A stretch of DNA of 64,000 nt from Pteria penguin. Taxonomy: Eukaryota; Mollusca; Bivalvia; Pterioida; Pteriidae. Of the stretch, positions 36,401-42,372 are shown one piece after another (position 1 is the first letter of the stretch; each line of letters begins with the position of its first letter). The stretch spans positions 1,736,001 through 1,800,000 of the forward strand of contig CM068590.1 of the NCBI GenBank assembly GCA_035048485.1, given 5' to 3'. Under the pieces are notes generated by a model, which was not told the DNA's origin, did no database searches, and was given only the letters and a program-made list of their open reading frames with translations. The position numbers and the translations under genes are program-made.

Positions 36401-39060
36401 CATGTGACACTAGTCATGCTCCCTAGGAAGGTGAGGTGATCATGTGACACTAGTCATGCTCCCTAGGAAGGTGAGGTGATCATGTGACACTAGTCATGTT
36501 CACTAGGAAGGTGAGGTGATCATGTGACACTAGTCATGCTCCCTAGGAAGGTGAGGTGATCATGTGACACTAGTCATACTGCCTAGCAAGGTGAGGTGAT
36601 CATGTGACACTAGTCATGCTCCCTAGGAAGGTGAGGTGATCATATGACACTAGTCATGCTCCCTAGGAAGGTGAGGTGATCATGTGACACTTGTCATACT
36701 GCCTAGCAAGGTGAGGTGATCATGTGACACTAGTCATGCTCCCTAGCAAGGTGAGGTGATCATGTGACACTAGTCATGCACTGTAGGAAGGTGAGATGAT
36801 CATGTGACAATAATCACTCTAAATAGCAGGACTGCTTTGGCATATCATATTGCACCTTGCCATTATTCTGTTATTCTGATGTGCATTTTGTCTTCACAAC
36901 TCGTCTTACACCCTTTGAAGGATTTGAATACAAACAAAGATCACAATATTTAACTTTCCATATTGTAAAGGGAATGCTGTCCATAAAGTTTTACAAGAGT
37001 TGTGGCCCTTGGACTTCTATTTTTATGCATATATTACAATTTCACGTCGTCTTTGCAACTCCTTAATCCTTAGGAGAATTGTAATGAATCTGGCTTCCAA
37101 TAACAGGAGTTACGGCCCGTGGACTGAAACATTTGGCATTCATGGCACATTGAAACATCTAGTTCTTATTTAATTTATACCTTCCTTCCGAGCATGGTCA
37201 TGACGGTGTACAGTAAAACAATAATTCTAATGCATTTTGTTTGTAACAAGCAATCTTATTGGCTCTCCAATTTAAAAATGCAAGGGTGTTCACGATACCC
37301 TGCAGTTTTTGATATGACGTCACAATACCCTAGTTTTGATAGGACATCAGTATGATTAGCAACTCAGTTTAGAAAACAGTAACTCTGTGCGAAGTGCCTC
37401 TAGTTGTAATTAATTTGTCAAATGCATTAGATTTGGGTCACCATGTTTGTGTTTTACAAAAACTGACAGGGAATCAGTGAATACCCTGTCAGAAATTTCT
37501 ATTTCAAAGCTCGACTAACGCCTTGCAGTGAAACTCAATTTCTGACAGGGTATTCACCGTTACCCTGTCAGTGATGTAGTTTAAGGTGTGGCACCTAAGC
37601 CCACCTTTCTGTAGATATTGATAACAACTTTCCTTTAACCTCTGTCACTATCGTAAAGAGATGTATCTTTTTTTACAGGAGAAGGAGGGGGAACCTTTGG
37701 ATGCCTCCTCCATATTCGGTGGTGCAAAGGCGTCGCAGGAAGCCGACAATGTCCTCATCCTTCAGGCCAGAAAACTCTCCGCTACTCGCAGTAAGAAGTA
37801 CATCCAGGTATTTCCAATAACCAGTCCTACAGGGGTCAAGTGAGGTGGCTTGTCTTACAGGGGTCAAGTGAGGTGACTTGTCTCAGAGGAGTAGAGAGAG
37901 CGAGAGAATGGCTCATCTTAGAGGATTCGAGCGAGATGGCTTGTCTTAGAGGAGTGGAATGAGGTGGCTTGCTTAAGGTTGGCAGGCTCTGGTTAGAACC
38001 TTTGTGGGCATATTGCCCAGGGCCTGTTTTTCAGATGAAGCAGTAGAAATGGACCTTTTAGTGGTAGTGAGTGGTAGTGGGTGGTAGTGAGTGGTAGTGG
38101 GTGGTAAGAAAAAAGCTGCTTCACTTGTGTTTCTTGGATAAGTCTGAAGTTAGGATGTAAAGCAGCAAAGCACCAGACAGGTGCTGCCACCATTAAGGGG
38201 AGATAATTATGGAGGAATGTTAAATAATGATGATTAACCGATCTGAAACTCCGGGAAATGATAGTCCACAAATGACGTTTTCATAGGAAATTGATGATGT
38301 CATAATTGTAATTATGATAATAATAATTTACATTTGATACCATCCCAAATGGGATATAACTCTGTTTAACGAAAAGACTCAATATGTACAGTGTAACTGC
38401 AATGTCACATAAAACATAGATGAAAGAAACAAATGTAATAACTATTACCATACAATAAGTCCTTGTTGTGGAGACTGGAATGTGTTCCATTCATCATTTT
38501 CCATTTGATTTCAGATAGTGAAGAATCGGTTTTCTGGTGACCTTGGAGTGATGGCACTGAATTTTAACAAGGATTCCTTGACTTTCTCAGGCATAACTAA
38601 AAAAATTGTAGAAGACATTGAAACGAAGCAGAGTGATCAAAAAATGGAGAAAGAAAACCTGATCTCTCCAACTGTTTCCATGGATACAGAATATGAAAAT
38701 GATGATTTGACAGAAACAGAAGAAAATGATGATTCGTTAGGCAGATTGGAGATAAAGGAAGATGGAAATGAAGATCAAAATTGCTTGGTTTCTTTTGAAA
38801 CCGGAAAAACTGAAAAGAAAAATAATGTGTCTGATGTTGATGGCGATAATTCATTGACTTTGTCTGAAGCAAATACAGTCGGAACAAACAAGGCAGAAAA
38901 ATCAGATGAGAGTAAAGATCTAGAAGATGGCAATCAAGCTTCAGAGAAAGATGTCGGGAAGGAAGAAAAAACAACTGCAACAGTAAAATATGAAATTAAT
39001 CATCATTTCAGGGCCTTGCTCACCATTCTTGATAAATACAGATCTCTGAAAGGACCCTGA
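8498..39060 (+). CDS. TWNK: Twinkle mitochondrial replicative DNA helicase, complete gene of 13 exons, 987 aa
   Basis: Twinkle is the hexameric 5'-3' helicase of the mitochondrial replisome, related to phage T7 gp4. Thirteen GT-AG exons join in consistent phase: 8498-9401, 10167-10248, 12568-12712, 14195-14382, 16605-16767, 20823-20932, 22936-23113, 27601-27735, 30360-30433, 33018-33135, 35999-36190, 37679-37807, 38515-39060. They total 2964 nt. Walker A GGTGTGKT is at residues 614-621. Walker B HIIIDN has its Asp at 716. The H4-type block [14 protein letters not shown] lies in exon 12. A Cys pair at 275/280 and CYHC at 306-309 could form the N-terminal zinc ribbon that T7-type primase-helicases have and vertebrate Twinkle lacks. 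The basic, hydrophobic N-terminus fits a mitochondrial presequence. The protein is longer than the roughly 680-residue vertebrate form because of a charged N-terminal insert and an acidic C-terminal tail. Introns hold most of the window's repeats. The first ATG of the open frame was taken as start; an internal Met near residue 48 is less likely. Confidence 0.93.
9402..10166 (+). other. TWNK intron 1
   Basis: No gene was recognised. It contains a C(9)A(10)C tract near 9757-9785, which creates a spurious G/F-rich reading on the minus strand. Confidence 0.6.
10167..10248 (+). CDS. TWNK: TWNK exon 2
   Basis: Acceptor CTCCAG, donor GTAAGT. Encodes [17 protein letters not shown] and following residues. 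CYHC (306-309) is the second half of the putative zinc ribbon begun in exon 1. Confidence 0.85.
10369..10608. mobile_element. MITE with TA target duplication (mariner-like ends)
   Basis: 240 bp with near-identical inverted ends (CAGTACAGTCC...GGACTGTACTG) extending about 35-40 bp inward, flanked by TA on both sides. The interior alternates CCCACTG and CAGTGGGC words and would fold into one long hairpin. No coding capacity. Confidence 0.75.
10727..11585. mobile_element. Candidate DNA transposon with GAGTCGGCTT ends
   Basis: Left end GAGTCGGCTTCGGTGAAGCC and right end AAAGCCGACTC are inverted. The interior is non-coding apart from a poly-C patch near 11504. No target duplication was identified, so both limits are tentative. 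Confidence 0.4.
11655..12055. mobile_element. Foldback MITE with arms of about 110 bp
   Basis: The two arms are close inverted copies: ATCTTTATTCCGCTTCTCTA on the left, with its complement TAGAGAAGCGGAATAAAGAT near 12013-12032. The block GTCATGTTCTGGTGAACTCTGAT is repeated inverted near 11950. Terminal words such as AATCTGACTAAAACCAG resemble a short segment at 3858-3903, suggesting a family. Confidence 0.7.
12568..12712 (+). CDS. TWNK: TWNK exon 3
   Basis: Acceptor TTCTAG, donor GTACAA. Encodes SGYDCLPG through ELFNCE. It lies between the zinc-ribbon region and the TOPRIM-like region. Confidence 0.8.
12966..14063 (+). mobile_element. hAT-type transposon remnant with transposase C-terminal fragment
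   Basis: Inverted ends CAGGGCTTTTTTTC and GAAAAAAAGCCCTG are flanked by AAATG on both sides (12961-12965, 14064-14068). Inside, about 13470-13845 reads on the plus strand in two offset frames. The second has the hAT dimerisation pattern ([13 protein letters not shown], then a Leu-rich MQICEH segment). The fragment is frameshifted and lacks the catalytic core, so it is dead. A 5-bp duplication is shorter than the usual 8 bp of hAT. Confidence 0.7.
14195..14382 (+). CDS. TWNK: TWNK exon 4
   Basis: Acceptor ATACAG, donor GTAAGA. Encodes [28 protein letters not shown] and onward to TSYMK. It corresponds to the primase-like half of the protein. Confidence 0.82.
14850..15121 (+). mobile_element. 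tRNA-derived SINE (RUDI/V-SINE-like)
   Basis: Full-length copy with A box TGGCCTAGTCGAT, B box GGTTCGACTTC, TTTCGTATGAGACAG, CACGTTAAAGATCCCTCACTG and an AATCAATC tail. It lies in TWNK intron 4. Confidence 0.82.
15122..15969 (+). other. TWNK intron 4, middle part
   Basis: No gene was recognised. Short minus- and plus-strand ORFs here have no recognisable domain. Around 15850-15935 some text resembles the end regions of the hAT remnant at 12966-14063, perhaps a degenerate relative. Confidence 0.4.
15970..16372. repeat. Minisatellite, about 42-bp unit, 9-10 copies
   Basis: Unit TGACCATTGATTGGCTTACA plus CTAGATATTGTTAGATGAAACC. On the minus strand it gives a false protein of repeated MVRFHLT. 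Confidence 0.92.
16605..16767 (+). CDS. TWNK: TWNK exon 5
   Basis: Acceptor CTCCAG, donor GTAAGT at 16768. Encodes [13 protein letters not shown], then [22 protein letters not shown]. The exon end plus donor is duplicated immediately downstream (second donor at 16827). The upstream donor keeps frame with exon 6; the downstream one would add 59 nt and shift it. Confidence 0.87.
16728..16851 (+). repeat. Tandem duplication of the TWNK exon 5 / donor junction
   Basis: Two 59-bp units, each carrying CACGGGGTCATTTTCTCATC then TG|GTAAGTCCTGTGTTACA. The first is the real exon end; the second is an intronic copy with an intact donor. Confidence 0.9.
17262..18545. repeat. Nested repeat element with three tandem units of about 300 bp
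   Basis: It begins ACGCCCGTCCAATAGACGGG and closes near GCGACGGGCGTATTATGCC. Inside are three tandem units starting about 17347, 17683 and 17985. Each holds TTTTCCGGACTTTT, AAGATATTGAG, GGCCCTTGGACTTA and a GGGGGG run near its end. No coding content. Confidence 0.75.
18635..18903 (+). mobile_element. tRNA-derived SINE, second subtype
   Basis: Head GGGTGGCCTAGTGGTATCGA with B box GGTTCGAGTCC, then the same central and tail blocks as the other SINEs. It shares its head subtype with the copy at 28311. Confidence 0.8.
20005..20095 (-). mobile_element. tRNA-like SINE head, minus strand
   Basis: The reversed B box reads GGAACCCGGGACC, followed by a reversed A-box region ending CCACTGGACCACACC. 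It is only a head-sized fragment and is read as SINE-derived, not as a tRNA gene. Confidence 0.45.
20135..20280 (-). mobile_element. tRNA-derived SINE fragment with GGTTGGTT end
   Basis: Pattern GGTTGGTTAGTTGGTTGGTG, TTTCAGTTATATTGCGACATGG, ACCAACCTCTCAAACCCAGT, GGGAATCAAACC. The same family occurs at 22075-22217 and 53928-54097, where the reversed tRNA part is complete. Confidence 0.65.
20823..20932 (+). CDS. TWNK: TWNK exon 6
   Basis: Acceptor TTTCAG, donor GTATGC. Encodes [19 protein letters not shown] through ERCSMLR. It is the C-terminal part of the primase-like half. Confidence 0.85.
20985..21180 (+). mobile_element. Degenerate SINE remnant
   Basis: GGGTAACTCAGTGGGTAATG resembles an A box, followed by ATGAGACGGTCAAACCC and a tail with GAGGCAGATGTTGTCAC and GTGAAATAATTC. 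It is diverged relative to the full SINEs. Confidence 0.5.
21468..21921. mobile_element. Candidate MITE with CAGTGTTTT ends
   Basis: Left end CAGTGTTTTATCTAG and right end CTTGAGAAAACACTG are partly inverted. The interior includes a 16-base C run near 21517. The target duplication is unclear. Confidence 0.45.
22075..22217 (-). mobile_element. tRNA-derived SINE, GGTTGGTT family
   Basis: The minus strand carries a tRNA-like head with A box TAGTGGTTAAG and B box GGTTCGATTCC; the plus-strand left end is TTGGTTGGTTGGTTGATTTG. It closely resembles the copy at 53928-54097. Confidence 0.72.
22430..22650 (-). mobile_element. SINE copy, minus strand, diverged
   Basis: Reversed blocks GATTATTTCACATATATGG, GGTGATGGCATCTGCCTGATG, GATCCACCCAAAGCAGTG and TCGAATCTGGGACC match the complement of the SINE tail and head words seen elsewhere. 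Confidence 0.65.
22747..22885. repeat. Short tandem repeat, 2.5 copies of about 54 bp
   Basis: Units of TTTGGCATGTTCCAAGTTCT with GCCAGGACAGGGACTGAAGG, directly upstream of the exon 7 acceptor tract. Confidence 0.85.
22936..23113 (+). CDS. TWNK: TWNK exon 7
   Basis: Acceptor TTTTAG, donor GTAGGT at 23114. Encodes [17 protein letters not shown] through [10 protein letters not shown], the linker before the RecA-like helicase core. Confidence 0.87.
23090..23540 (+). repeat. Tandem copies of the TWNK exon 7 / donor junction
   Basis: About 7-8 degenerate units of about 55 bp. Each carries ATCATAACCAAGTGTGTGGT, then ACCAAG|GTAGGTGTCAAGGTCACCCTGATAG. The first contains the true exon end at 23113. 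Several retain an intact GTAGGT donor. Confidence 0.88.
23544..24086. mobile_element. MITE with CAGGGTGCCCACT ends and 6-bp TSD
   Basis: 543 bp with inverted ends CAGGGTGCCCACT and AGTGGGCACCCTG, flanked by CAAGTG on both sides (23538-23543, 24087-24092). The interior is rich in TTCCTATATATT words near both ends. It inserted into the exon 7 junction array, so it is younger than that array. Confidence 0.8.
24803..26995 (+). CDS. Naiad reverse transcriptase with in-frame UGA codons (candidate selenoprotein), N-terminally partial
   Basis: One frame of 731 codons runs from 24803 to the UGA at 26993-26995. Its only internal stops are UGA at 25514-25516 and 26402-26404, with no frameshift and no UAA or UAG. 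Domains in order: [13 protein letters not shown] leader; CxC at CSC (about 25101-25109); TGDLN...[21 protein letters not shown], directly before the first [21 protein letters not shown] motif [12 protein letters not shown]; motif [12 protein letters not shown]; motif C YLDD; then the second UGA, followed by [18 protein letters not shown]; and a C-terminal [13 protein letters not shown] region. The catalytic Asp residues are intact. Related elements, as I recall them, have Cys at the first UGA position. With the downstream SECIS-like hairpin, UGA as selenocysteine is the best explanation. Two independent nonsense mutations in a young pseudogene is the alternative. Confidence 0.78.
26968..27062 (+). 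promoter_or_regulatory. SECIS-like element (form 2)
   Basis: Read 5' to 3'. Helix I pairs GACTAACAG (26968-26976) with CTGTTAGTC (27054-27062), and GGGGA (26983-26987) with TCCCC (27044-27048). The quartet is ATGA (26992-26995) facing TGA (27035-27037). Helix II pairs GGGCC (26997-27001) with GGTCC (27030-27034), and TGTC (27003-27006) with GACA (27025-27028), around a T/T mismatch. The conserved AAA (27008-27010) sits 12 nt after the quartet in the apical bulge. A mini-helix III pairs CCTC (27011-27014) with GAGG (27020-27023), which marks form 2. A SECIS recruits SBP2 and the Sec-specific elongation factor so that UGA is read as selenocysteine. Pairings were found by eye. Confidence 0.82.
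27601..27735 (+). CDS. TWNK: TWNK exon 8 (Walker A)
   Basis: Acceptor TTTCAG, donor GTAGGT. Encodes [19 protein letters not shown], then [18 protein letters not shown], the ATP-binding P-loop, and SLDLCQQG. Confidence 0.94.
27736..28310. repeat. Dispersed repeat in TWNK intron 8
   Basis: 27840-28265 starts CTGGATTGATAGATTGGGGG and contains two near-copies of a 160-bp segment with CATAACTTTTGAACCATGAG and TTGACCTTGTGACC words. It ends AAGGGGCACTCGTTTATCAC. A similar start is found at 16443. This is a molluscan-style interspersed repeat with no coding content. Confidence 0.6.
28311..28570 (+). mobile_element. tRNA-derived SINE, second subtype
   Basis: Near-identical to the copy at 18635 (head GGCGTGGCCTAGTAGTATCG, B box GGTTCGAGTCC), with a small deletion around GTCCGTTGCAAAGG. 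Confidence 0.82.
28571..30359. other. TWNK intron 8, remainder
   Basis: A diverged minus-strand SINE lies at about 29680-29885 (reversed GTGATGGCATAAGCCTGAAG, GGACCCACCCAAAACAGTG, CTGTCTCATCTGAAAGG). The rest has no recognised content. Small ORFs here show no domains. Confidence 0.5.
30360..30433 (+). CDS. TWNK: TWNK exon 9
   Basis: Acceptor TTTCAG, donor GTGAGT. Encodes [20 protein letters not shown], a near-invariant Twinkle helicase segment (motif H1a area). Confidence 0.93.
30434..33017. other. TWNK intron 9
   Basis: A possible inverted-repeat element spans about 30589-32340 (TTAAAGGGGG and CCCCCTTTAA). It includes a plus-strand ORF at 31258-31644 of 128 residues with a Cys-containing segment ([12 protein letters not shown]) and IRKTKY near its end. 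The frame is interrupted after 31644 and I do not recognise the protein. At 32575-32750 are tandem copies of CTAAGACCAGTTACTGG. Confidence 0.4.
33018..33135 (+). CDS. TWNK: TWNK exon 10
   Basis: Acceptor TATCAG, donor GTATGT. Encodes [18 protein letters not shown], then [18 protein letters not shown]. The FLTFHSQQ block corresponds to the Twinkle FMTFHGQQ-type segment. Confidence 0.9.
33262..33440 (+). mobile_element. Diverged SINE in TWNK intron 10
   Basis: tRNA-like head TTGTAGTTCAGTGGGCAAAG with B box GGTTCGAATTT, and a tail with CCACTGCTTCAGATTG. Confidence 0.55.
33500..33920. repeat. Tandem repeat built on ACCACCATACAG units
   Basis: Degenerate units of about 30 bp (ACCACCATACAGCTGACACC) are organised in two larger near-copies of about 185 bp, starting near 33520 and 33705. 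Confidence 0.85.
33930..34770. repeat. Minisatellite, 35-bp unit, about 24 copies
   Basis: Unit TTGGTTTAGATACTTCCAAA plus TTTGGCATTTTATTG. The last third has homogenised copies with AATTTTGGCATATTATTG. Confidence 0.92.
34888..35998 (+). repeat. Minisatellite made of TWNK exon 11 acceptor junctions, 41-bp unit, about 27 copies
   Basis: Each unit is TTTGATTTTATTCTACAG|GCTCTTGTTCATGGTGTTAATGC, that is, a pyrimidine tract, an AG acceptor and the start of exon 11 in diverged form. The real exon begins GCTCTTGAACATGGAGTATA at 35999, directly after the last unit. CTACAG and CTGCAG variants alternate. Confidence 0.93.
35999..36190 (+). CDS. TWNK: TWNK exon 11 (Walker B)
   Basis: Encodes [12 protein letters not shown], then [12 protein letters not shown] (Walker B Asp 716), then [20 protein letters not shown] and VMHPRK. 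The exon is squeezed between arrays made of its own acceptor (left) and donor (right). Confidence 0.94.
36163..36812 (+). repeat. Minisatellite made of TWNK exon 11 donor junctions, 40-bp unit, about 16 copies
   Basis: Unit CATGTGACACTAGTCATGC-CCCTAGGAAG|GTGAGGTGAT. The first unit is the true exon end (donor at 36191); the others keep exon-like text and an intact GTGAGG donor. Confidence 0.93.
36813..37678 (+). other. TWNK intron 11, remainder
   Basis: No gene was recognised. It includes a dispersed-repeat-like stretch (GTGGCCCTTGGACTTC, TACGGCCCGTGGACTG). The phrase ACCCTGTCAG(A/T) also recurs in both orientations between 37470 and 37575. Confidence 0.5.
37679..37807 (+). CDS. TWNK: TWNK exon 12 (motif H4)
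   Basis: Acceptor TTACAG, donor GTATTT. Encodes [20 protein letters not shown], then [13 protein letters not shown], then [20 protein letters not shown] is highly characteristic of Twinkle. Confidence 0.95.
37808..38514 (+). other. TWNK intron 12
   Basis: 37838-37980 holds degenerate repeats of TCAAGTGAGGTGGCTTGTCT. A short GTGGTAGTGA repeat lies at 38060-38105. Nothing coding. Confidence 0.6.
38515..39060 (+). CDS. TWNK: TWNK exon 13 (C-terminus)
   Basis: Encodes [20 protein letters not shown] and SLTFSG, the conserved end of the helicase core. About 150 residues of acidic, Ser/Glu/Lys-rich low-complexity tail follow to the TGA at 39058-39060. The tail is not found in the vertebrate proteins as I know them. 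Confidence 0.92.
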   Translation: MVKNRFSGDLGVMALNFNKDSLTFSGITKKIVEDIETKQSDQKMEKENLISPTVSMDTEYENDDLTETEENDDSLGRLEIKEDGNEDQNCLVSFETGKTEKKNNVSDVDGDNSLTLSEANTVGTNKAEKSDESKDLEDGNQASEKDVGKEEKTTATVKYEINHHFRALLTILDKYRSLKGP

Positions 39061-40980
39061 AATGCAAAGGACCATGAAGAGGTGAAGGACCGTGCAGTAT
39101 TAAGGACGTTAGAGTGTACAAAGACTCTATGTGAAATTGAATCCTGCATTATCCTATTTGTACATTTACAGGGAAGTATACAGTGTCCTGATATGACTGT
39201 ACGATACAGGGAAGTGTACAGTGTCCTGATATGACTGTACGATACAGGGAAGTGTACAGTCTCCTGATATGATTGTATGATACAGGGAAGTGTACAGTGT
39301 CCTGATATGATTGTACGATACAGGGAAGTGTACAGTCTCCTGATACGATTGTACGATACAGGGAGGTGACCCAGTAGCATATAAAGGTTGCAGTTTTTTT
39401 CAGAAGCAAGGAATTCTGGGATGCCCAAGCGAATCATGGGACTGAGAATGATATTAATTTGTAGATTCTCTATGTTTGTGAATTTTTTTTTTGTCAGAAG
39501 CAAGGAATCCTGGAATGCGGAATAGAATGGGACACAGAATGATATTGATTTGTGAATTCTATGTGGTTGTATGATTTGTAACATACAAAAGGTGCTGCAT
39601 TTATATTTAGACTACAGTCCTAGTGGTTCGTATTTGTTTTACACAAAAACGAAATTGGCCTACTTCAGGTTTATATTTAGAAGCTAGGCAAAATACTGAG
39701 TTTTTATGCTATGGTGTGAACTAGCACAGGTCAGTTTTGATCTGAACTCTGGCTGCGTTTTGAGTAATTTCCCACTGTGTTTTATATAGTTTTTCACTGT
39801 GTTTTGTGTAATTTTTCCACTGTGTTCAGTGTATTTTCTCCAAAATACTTAAGCTGCACTGCATAAGGAAGATGATCTCAGTGTGGACTAGGATAGGAAT
39901 GAAGCAAAGATCAGATAGACCTTAGTGTTTGGGCCTATCTAGGATTAACTAGGATATCCTTGAAAAATTTGTATGATAAGTCTTGCTTTGTAAGGATGGA
40001 CTTGGTCCAGTTTTAGGTTTTGTGATGGACCAAGATGAGGTTGGATAAGTAAGGATTGGATGAAAAAGGATGTGTGAGGCTGCCCTCCAGTTGATCTAGG
40101 ATGAGATAGGATAGCCTGGAAGGAGCAGTAGGAATGGGTTAGTAAGGATGTTAGACTGGTCTGCAGATTATCTAGGATGGGATAGGTTAGCCTGGAAGGA
40201 GTTTGAAGCTAGAGTTAACCAGGATGTGTTAGATTGACCTGCAGTTGATCTAGGATGGGTTAGGATAGCCTGGAAGGAGTTTGAGGATAGAATTAGGATG
40301 TCTGGTCTCCATTTGGTTTGGATGAGCTAGGATATCCTGGAAGTAACAGTAGCATAAGTCAGTATGTGTTAGTCTGGTCTCCAGTTGATCTAGGATGGGA
40401 TAGGATATCCTGGAAGGAGCAGTAGCATAAGTATAGTAAGGAGGTGTTGGCCTGGTATCACTGATCTAGGATGGATTAGGATAGCCTAGAAGGAATGTTA
40501 GAATTTTGAGAATAGATTGGGATATGTTTTCATCTAGAATGGTATCAAGATAGAATGGTATCTAGATAGAGTGGTATCAAGATATAATGGTATCAAGATA
40601 GAATGGTATCTAGATAGAATGGTATCAAGATAGAATGGTATCTAGATAGAATGGTATGTAGATAAAATGGTATCTAGATAGAATGGTATCAAGATAGAAT
40701 GGTATGTAGATAGAATGGTATCAAGATAGAATGGTATCTAGATAGAATGGTATGTAGATAGAATGGTATCTAGATAGAATGGTATCAAGATAGAATGGTA
40801 TCTAGATAGAATGGTATCAAGATAGAATGGTATGTAGATAGAATGGTATCTAGATAGAATGGTATCAAGATAGAATGGTATCTAGATAGAATGGTATGTA
40901 GATAGAATGGTATCAAGATAGAATGGTATCAAGATAGAATGGTATCAAGACAGAATGGTATCTAGACAGCCCCATTGTCA
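39061..40980. repeat. Three successive tandem-repeat fields after TWNK
   Basis: 39165-39372: about five 38-bp units (ACAGGGAAGTGTACAGTGTC). 39850-40525: degenerate units of about 110 bp with TCTAGGATGGGATAGGATA and CCTGGAAGGAG. 40530-40975: about 26 units of 16 bp (GATAGAATGGTATCAA or -CTA). Part of this may be TWNK 3' UTR; no polyadenylation site can be chosen. Confidence 0.85.
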
Positions 40981-41059
40981 GTATTTTAAGGTATCTTTTA
41001 ATTTCTTAGAAATGTAAGTATATACAGGTGGTGTTCCATACAAGATTTACTGGTAATAT

Positions 41060-42372
41060 CTGGTTTTGTGGGTAAATCTGTAGCCTGGTGTCTGGTTTAT
41101 GCTTGAGCTTTGACTCCCTGTAGCCTGGCGTCTGGTTTATGCTTGAGCTTTGATTCCCTGTAGCCTGGCGTCTGGTTTATGCTTGAGTATTGACTCCCTG
41201 TAGCCTGGCGTCTGATTTATGCTTGACCTTTGACTCCCTGTAGCCTGGGGTCTGGTTAATTCTTGAGCATTCAGTTTGACTCCCTGTAGTCTGGTGTCTG
41301 GTTTACGGTTGAGCTTTGACTCCCTGTAGCCTGGCGTCTGGTTTATGCTTGAGCTTTGACTCCCTGTAGCCTGGCGTCTGGTTTATGGTTGAGCTTTGAT
41401 TCCCCATAGCCTGGCATCTGGTTTATGCTTGAGCTTTGACTCCCTGTAGCCTGGTGTCTGGTTTATGCTTGAGCTTTGACTCCCTGTAGCCTGGCGTCTG
41501 GTTTATGGTTGAGCTTTGACTCCCTGTAGCTTGGCGTCTGGTTTATGTTTGAGCTTTGACTCCCTGTAGCCTGGCGTCTGGTTTATGCTTGAGCTTTGAC
41601 TCCCTGTAGCCAGACGTCTGGTTTATGCTTGAGCTTTGATTCCCCGTAGCCTGGCATCTGGTTTATGTTTGAGCTTTGACTCCCTGTAGCCTGGCATCTG
41701 GTTTATGCTAGAGCTTTGACTCCCTGTAGCCTGGCGTCTGGTTTATGGTTGAGCTTTGACTCCCTGTAGCTTGGCGTCTGGTTTATGTTTGAGCTTTGAC
41801 TCCCTGTAGCCTGGCGTCTGGTTTATGCTTGAGCTTTGACTCCCTGTAGCCAGACGTCTGGTTTATGCTTGAGCTTTGACTCCCTGTAGCCTGGCGTCTG
41901 GTTTATGCTTGAGCTTTGACTCCCTGTAGCCTGGCGTCTGGTTTATGTTTGAGCTTTGACTCCCTGTAGCCTGGCATCTGGTTTATGCTAGAGCTTGGAC
42001 TCCCTGTAGCTTGGCATCTGGTTTATACTAGAGCTTTGACTCCCTGTAGTTTGGCGTCTGGTTTATGTTTGAGCTTCGACTCCCTGTAGCCGGACGTCTG
42101 GTTTATGTTTGAGGTCGTTTATGCTTGAGCTTTGACTCCCTGTAGCCTGGCGTCTGGTTTATGCTTGAGCTTTGACTCCCTGTAGCCTGGCGTCTGGTTT
42201 ATGTTTGAGCTTTGACTCCCTGTAGCCTGGCATCTGGTTTATGCTAGAGCTTGGACTCCCTGTAGCTTGGCATCTGGTTTATACTAGAGCTTTGACTACT
42301 TGTAGTTTGGCGTCTGGTTTATGTTTGAGCTTCGACTCCCTGTAGCCGGACGTCTGGTTTATGTTTGAGGTC
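41060..42372. repeat. Minisatellite, 40-bp unit, about 32 copies with higher-order structure
   Basis: Unit CTCCCTGTAGCCTGGCGTCT plus GGTTTATGCTTGAGCTTTGA. A block of variant units (TAGCTTGGCATC, TATACTAGAGC, GTAGCCGGACG) at 41965-42117 recurs at 42220-42372, showing a recent segmental duplication of about 255 bp within the array. Confidence 0.92.

Noticed and set aside
36163..36812. A CRISPR array
   Set aside because: The repeats have no unique spacers and derive from an exon border; the organism is eukaryotic.
38597..38980. Minus-strand 127-aa ORF opposite TWNK exon 13
   Set aside because: A shadow of the acidic tail; Leu/Phe/His-rich reverse reading only.
39003..39584. Minus-strand 193-aa ORF after TWNK
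   Set aside because: Mostly a 38-bp minisatellite read in reverse (repeated CTLPCIVQSYQ).
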